A stretch of DNA of 64,000 bases from Patellaria atrata CBS 101060 (lineage: Eukaryota > Ascomycota > Dothideomycetes > Patellariales > Patellariaceae), in NCBI GenBank assembly GCA_010093705.1, contig MU006093.1:1110849-1174848 (forward strand), read 5' to 3'. Below the pieces are notes generated by a model, which made no database searches, was not told the origin of the DNA, and saw only the letters and a list, made by a program, of their open reading frames with translations. Both the position numbers and the translations under genes were made by a program. Positions 58,941 to 64,000 of this stretch are shown here, in pieces (position 1 is the first letter of the stretch; each line of letters starts with the position of its first letter).

Positions 58941-59597
58941 AGTATCTTTGGTATACAGTACCTTATGACGGGATGTGCGCGCACAACCTTAACCCACACA
59001 CAAATTATTTATTGCCGGGAACCCTGTCCCCCATTTCCCCCCCGTCCCCCTCCCAATCTACCCCACCATGAAATTTGATTCGTTGAAGCTCCCTTATCGA
59101 CAAAAGACGAGCTAGTGTCTACGTCGTTGAGCGACTCTCAAAACTTCCTTTATGGCTGCAATCATTCGAATCTTCGACATCATCCGATGAATCGATCGCA
59201 AAATTTTACTCTGCACGCGCAACCTGAGCTTTTCGGCCATTCTGACGACAGTGCTTTCTCAGCACCCGGCCCATTACTTGGCCACGGACTGAGAGACTTA
59301 GTACCGACGGATCTCCGGTCCATTGCTTTTTAGGAACATAGACCCTCCACTTCTTTCTATCTCCATTCCAATCCACATCTCTTCATCCCTCTCTCTCACC
59401 TTCAATTCGGCCAGGCCCTGCCAATCCACTTCTTGTCGTCTCTTGTTCATCTCATCTTTGTTGCCCTTGCTGATTATAGACCCTATCTTCAGGTCGCAAC
59501 TTCCCCAGGCGAACCCGTGATCACGAGATCTGATATCTCCACCAACTATAGGTGAAAGCTTCTACTCAGATATTTCCTTCGGCCTTTTGCCGAAAGT

Positions 59598-62500
59598 ATG
59601 GGTCGGGTGTCATTCGCAGACGAAGAAAAGCACTACGATATCGATATTGAAGTTGAGCAGACGACGAGTGTCTATCAGTACGAAGAGACACCTGAGAATC
59701 GGTCATGGGCTAGTGCATTACCATTGAAGCAGGGTCTTTATGACCCTGAGTTGGAGAAGGATGCATGTGGTGTTGGCTTTGCTGCGTAAGTCCTCCTTGC
59801 AGAAATAAAATATCCGGCAGCATACTTGATCTGACACTAACATATATTACAGCCACATAAAGGGCAAAGCAAGCCACAAGATCGTTAGCGATGGTTTGTC
59901 TCTACCAGTCCTCTATACTTGGAGTTAATCAGCTAATCCTTTGCTCTTTTAGCCAAAAACCTCCTTTGCAACATGACCCATAGAGGGGCAGTAGGCTCCG
60001 ATGCAAGAGATGGTGATGGTGCGGGTGTCATGACCTCAATTCCTCATAAATTCTTCATCAAGAACTTCGAGCGGGAGCAAGGAATAAAGTTGCCGAAACA
60101 AGGGCAATATGCTGCTGGGAATCTGTTCTTTAAACCAGATACCGAAGTTTTAAAGGATACAATAGGAACATTTGAAGATATTGCAGTGTCCTTGGACCTG
60201 AGAGTACTCGGGTGGCGAGAGGTTCCAAGGGACTCATCTTTGCTTGGTCCTGCTGCATTGTCCAGAGAGCCGATCATACTACAACCATTCGTGGTTCTAC
60301 TTTCCGCTTATGGTGATGGTAACGAGCCGGTGGACACTTTCGAAGAAGACTTCGATGAGCCCTACTTTGAGCGCCAGTTGTATGTGCTACGAAAGCGGTC
60401 AACACATATCATTGGTCTGCACAATTGGTTCTACCTTTGTTCATTGAGCAACAAGAACATCGTTTACAAGGGACAGCTTGCACCAGTTCAGGTTTATGAG
60501 TATTACCATGACCTTGTAAATGTTGATTACGAAGGTCACTTTGCTCTTGTGCACTCTCGTTTTTCCACCAACACATTCCCCAGCTGGGACAGAGCTCAAC
60601 CATTACGATGGGCAGCTCACAATGGTGAAATTAACACATTGAGAGGGAACAAGAACTGGATGCGTGCCCGCGAAGGTGTTCTGAAATCTCATCTATTTGG
60701 ACCCGATCTCGAACTACTATATCCAATCATTGAAGACGGTGGCTCCGATTCCGCTGCCTTTGACAACGTACTCGAGCTCCTTACTATCAATGGAGTCTTG
60801 TCCCTTCCAGAAGCTGTCATGCTGATGGTTCCGGAGGCGTGGCAAGGTAATCGGGCCATGGATCCTGCCAAACAGGCCTTCTACGAGTGGGCTGGTTGTA
60901 TGATGGAACCTTGGGATGGCCCAGCTCTATTCACGTTCTCTGATGGAAGATATTGTGGTGCAAACTTGGATCGTAACGGTCTTCGTCCTTGCAGATACTA
61001 TGTTACAGATGACGATAGGATCGTCTGCGCTTCTGAAGTGGGCACAATCAGTATCGAGCCGGAAAGGATCGTGCAGAAAGGACGTCTACAGCCCGGAAGA
61101 ATGTTGCTCGTTGACACTGTCGCCGGCCGCATTGTCGATGATAGCGAACTTAAGAACACAGTTGCGAGTCGTCACGACTTCAAGGCTTGGATTGAGAAGA
61201 ACCTGCTCACAATGCCTAGTATTTATAATCAAGTCCAAGAGAAAGGAATCGACATCTCACATGCATTGACGGAGACTCGAGTCCAGGAGGATCCTCGATT
61301 GAAGGCATTCGGTTACTCACTAGAACAGGTCAGTTTGCTGCTTGGACCAATGGCTGCAGACTCCAAAGAAGCGTTAGGATCCATGGGCAACGATGCGCCT
61401 CTTGCATGCCTAGCTAGTCAGCCTCGTCTTCTCTACGAGTACTTCCGTCAACTATTCGCTCAGGTCACCAATCCTCCAATCGATCCCATTCGGGAGGCTA
61501 TTGTAATGTCTCTGGAAGCTTATGTAGGACCTCAAGGTAATCTTCTAGAAATGGAAGAGAGCCAGTGTCATCGTTTGCTTCTACCATCCCCTGTCCTGTC
61601 TCTCGAAGAATTCAATGCTCTCAAGAACATTACAACACTTCACCCGAAATGGAAAGTTCGGGTAATCGATATTACATTCCCTAAGACGGAAGGCATCAAA
61701 GGATATATGGATGCTCTAGATCGTATCTGTGACGCCGCAAGCGAGGGCATTTCTAACGACGACACAATTCTGATACTTTCTGACCGCGCGACATCGGCCG
61801 AGCGAGTACCCGTTTCCGCGCTCCTGGCTACAGGTATGGTCCACCACCATCTCGTCAGGAATAGATGGCGTTCTCAGGCTGCACTTGTCGTTGAGACGGG
61901 CGAGGCCCGTGAGGTCCACCACATGTGTGTACTTGTAGGATACGGTGCAGATGCTGTCTGTCCCTATCTAGCAATCGAGTGTATCCTCAAGATGGACCGA
62001 GAAGGTCTCATTAGGAAGAAGTTGACACCTCAACAACTCATTGATAACTACAAGCATTCTTGCGACGGTGGAATCTTGAAGGTTATGAGCAAAATGGGTA
62101 TTTCGACTCTTCAAAGTTATAAGGGTGCACAGATTTTTGAAGCCCTTGGTGTTGACGACAGCGTCGTCGACCGTTGTTTCACTGGTACCGCTACTCGAGT
62201 GAAGGGTATGACCTTTGAATTGATTGCACAGGACGCTTTCGCCTTGCACGAGAAGGGTTATCCAACCAGGAGCATCGTTGAAGTTCCCGGTCTTGCTGAA
62301 ACTGGCGAATACCACTGGAGAGATGGTGGTGAAGCTCACATCAACGACCCGACAGCTATCGCAAATATCCAGGACGCTGTACGATCCAAGAATGATAAAT
62401 CCTACGAGGCATATTCGATCTCTGAATATGATCAGATCAAGAAGTGCACATTGCGGGGTCTGCTCGACTTCGATTTCGAAGAGCGCGCCCCAGTACCAAT

Positions 62501-64000
62501 CGAGCAAGTGGAACCATGGACTGAAATTGTCCGCCGTTTCGTAACTGGTGCTATGTCGTATGGTTCTATCTCAATGGAGTCCCACTCAACTCTTGCAGTC
62601 GCTATGAATAGACTAGGAGGCAAGTCAAATACCGGTGAAGGAGGTGAAGACCCCGAACGCAGTTTGAGACTTGACAACGGTGATACCATGCGGTCCGCCA
62701 TCAAACAAGTCGCTTCCGGTCGCTTTGGTGTCACAAGCAACTATCTTGCGGATGCGGATGAGCTTCAGATCAAGATGGCACAAGGAGCCAAACCTGGTGA
62801 AGGTGGTGAGCTTCCTGGACACAAAGTTTCAGGACCTATTGCGAAGACTCGCCATTCAACCCCAGGTGTCGGTCTGATTTCTCCTCCTCCCCATCACGAC
62901 ATCTACTCAATCGAAGATCTCAAACAATTGATCTACGATTTGAAGTGCTCGAATCCAAGAGCCCGGGTGTCAGTGAAGCTTGTCTCTGAAACAGGAGTTG
63001 GAATTGTTGCTTCCGGTGTGGCCAAAGCAAAGGCAGACCACATTTTGATCTCTGGTCATGACGGCGGTACTGGGGCTTCTCGTTGGACTGGTATTAAATA
63101 TGCCGGTCTTCCATGGGAACTTGGTTTGGCCGAAACTCATCAGACACTCGTCTTGAACGATCTACGTGGCAGGGTGGTCGTTCAGACAGACGGTCAGCTT
63201 CGTACCGGCCGTGACGTCGCGATTGCATGCTTGCTCGGTGCCGAAGAGTTCGGTTTCGCTACAGCACCATTGATTGCTATGGGTTGTATTATGATGCGTA
63301 AATGTCATTTGAATACATGCCCAGTAGGCATAGCGACCCAAGACCAAGAACTACGAAAGAAATTCACAGGTACACCAGAACATGTCATCAATTTCTTCTA
63401 TTACGTTGCAAACGAATTGAGAGCTATCATGGCAAAGCTAGGCTTCCGCACCATCAACGAGATGGTTGGACGATGCGAAGTTTTGCGTGTGCGCGATGAT
63501 CTACGCACTTCTAAGACCGAGAATATCGATCTCTCCCTAATCCTCACTCCAGCACACAGTTTGAGGCCTGGCGTAGCAACATACAATGTCAGAAAGCAAG
63601 ATCATCGTCTACATGTCCGTCTGGATAACAAACTTATCTCGGAATCAGAGCTCGCTCTTGAGAAAGGATTACCAACACGCATTGAATGCGATATTGTCAA
63701 CACTGATCGAGCACTTGGTGCTACACTCTCCTACCATATCAGCAAACGTTATGGCGAAAGTGGTCTCCCTCAGGATACTATTCATGCCAATATCCGAGGT
63801 TCGGCTGGTCAATCCTTCGGTGCTTATCTCGCTCCTGGCGTTACTCTTGAGCTTGAAGGTGACGCGAATGACTATGTCGGTAAAGGCCTCTCTGGTGGAC
63901 GTCTCATTATCTACCCTCCTCGGTCAGCTGTCTTCAAAGCTGAAGAAAATATCCTCATCGGTAACGTTTGTCTCTATGGTGCCACCAAGGGTACTTGCTT
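59598..64000 (+). CDS. GLT1: NADH-dependent glutamate synthase (GOGAT), 3' end outside window
   Basis: Makes two glutamates from glutamine and 2-oxoglutarate. Exons 59598-59785, 59853-59893 and 59953 onward; the third runs off the window, leaving about 1425 of roughly 2100 residues. A 55-residue propeptide precedes the catalytic Cys in DACGVGFAAHIKG, the type II glutaminase nucleophile. Further marks: MTHRGAVGSDARDGDGAG, VHSRFSTNTFPSWDRAQP and RWAAHNGEINTLRGN. The synthase domain carries TGAMSYGSISMESHS, GGKSNTGEGGED, ISGHDGGTGASRWTGIKYAG and the 3Fe-4S cysteines of CIMMRKCHLNTCPVG. The last part seen is the GXGXG beta-helix domain (GGRLIIYPP). The NADH-binding C-terminal region lies beyond 64000. 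Confidence 0.97.

Larger units (their letters stand above)
57763..59098. promoter_or_regulatory. Cluster of GATA-type words upstream of GLT1
   Basis: GATAAG at 57763-57768, the facing pair GATAA/TTATC at 58259-58269, GATAA at 58574-58578, and CTTATC at 59093-59098. Fungal nitrogen regulators of the AreA/Nit2 type bind GATA, often in facing pairs, and GLT1 is a nitrogen-assimilation gene. The words are short and could occur by chance, so regulation is inferred. Confidence 0.35.
56282..59597. other. GLT1 upstream region, 3.3 kb
   Basis: CHZ1 3' flank and the long upstream region of GLT1. Open frames (for example 56991-57425 -) lack domains. Contains a perfect GTACTGTACAGTAC palindrome (56762), scattered GATA words, a CT microsatellite, a TGTAC pentamer array and a CT-rich 5' leader from about 59330. 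No other gene seen. Confidence 0.5.

Overview
The window is nuclear DNA of a filamentous ascomycete (Pezizomycotina). Genes are split by many short introns of about 50-100 bases with GT(R)AGT donors, CTAAC-type branch sites and YAG acceptors. Every recognisable product has its closest kin among ascomycete housekeeping proteins. A Leotiomycetes-like origin is my guess from the overall look; the sequence alone does not settle it. There is no bacterial-type operon, CRISPR array, rRNA or convincing tRNA.

Layout. 0.9-6.3 kb: ATG8 (+), NCE101 (+) and an M1 aminopeptidase (-, 11 exons). 7.2-12.8 kb: a small orphan membrane protein (-), an HD-domain phosphohydrolase (-) divergent from the peroxin PEX16 (+), then the proteasome lid subunit RPN8 (+). 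14.2-15.3 kb: a SWIRM-domain protein (-). 15.35-20.29 kb is a gene-poor stretch. 20.3-24.3 kb: a Shu2/Sws1-type SWIM zinc-finger protein (+), an AT-rich eroded block, and a conserved protein that may be mitochondrial (-). 25.5-30.4 kb: the mitochondrial GTP/GDP carrier GGC1 (+), the Rab GTPase YPT1 (+) and a WD40 protein (+). 30.7-37.1 kb: a WW-domain low-complexity protein (-), QCR2 (-) and RNA polymerase III subunit RPC82 (+). 37.5-38.9 kb: a decayed acyl-CoA dehydrogenase gene (+). 39.4-44.5 kb: an amino-acid/choline-type permease (-) and an F-box/LRR-like protein (-). 45.3-50.0 kb: a SUZ12-like VEFS-box protein with a C-terminal PHD finger (+), a small F-box protein (-) and a PGA1-like GPI-mannosylation cofactor (-). 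50.5-56.3 kb: alpha-tubulin (+), CTF4/SepB (-) and the H2A.Z chaperone CHZ1 (+). From 59.6 kb to the window end: GLT1, NADH-dependent glutamate synthase (+, cut off by the window edge).

The genes are not a pathway cluster; they are ordinary cellular functions interleaved on both strands, several sharing short divergent promoters (HD/PEX16, QCR2/RPC82, CTF4/CHZ1). Exon structures were built by hand from splice signals and family alignment from memory. For nearly every multi-exon gene the exon lengths sum to a multiple of three and the joins restore family motifs, which is the main support for the models.

I found no clearly new biological system. The points most worth a second look are the SUZ12-PHD architecture, a WW domain split by a 25-base exon, an acyl-CoA dehydrogenase pseudogene, a dispersed TGTAC/GTACT pentamer repeat, a gene-poor 4.9 kb block, and an AT-rich relic next to an orphan 5' exon.
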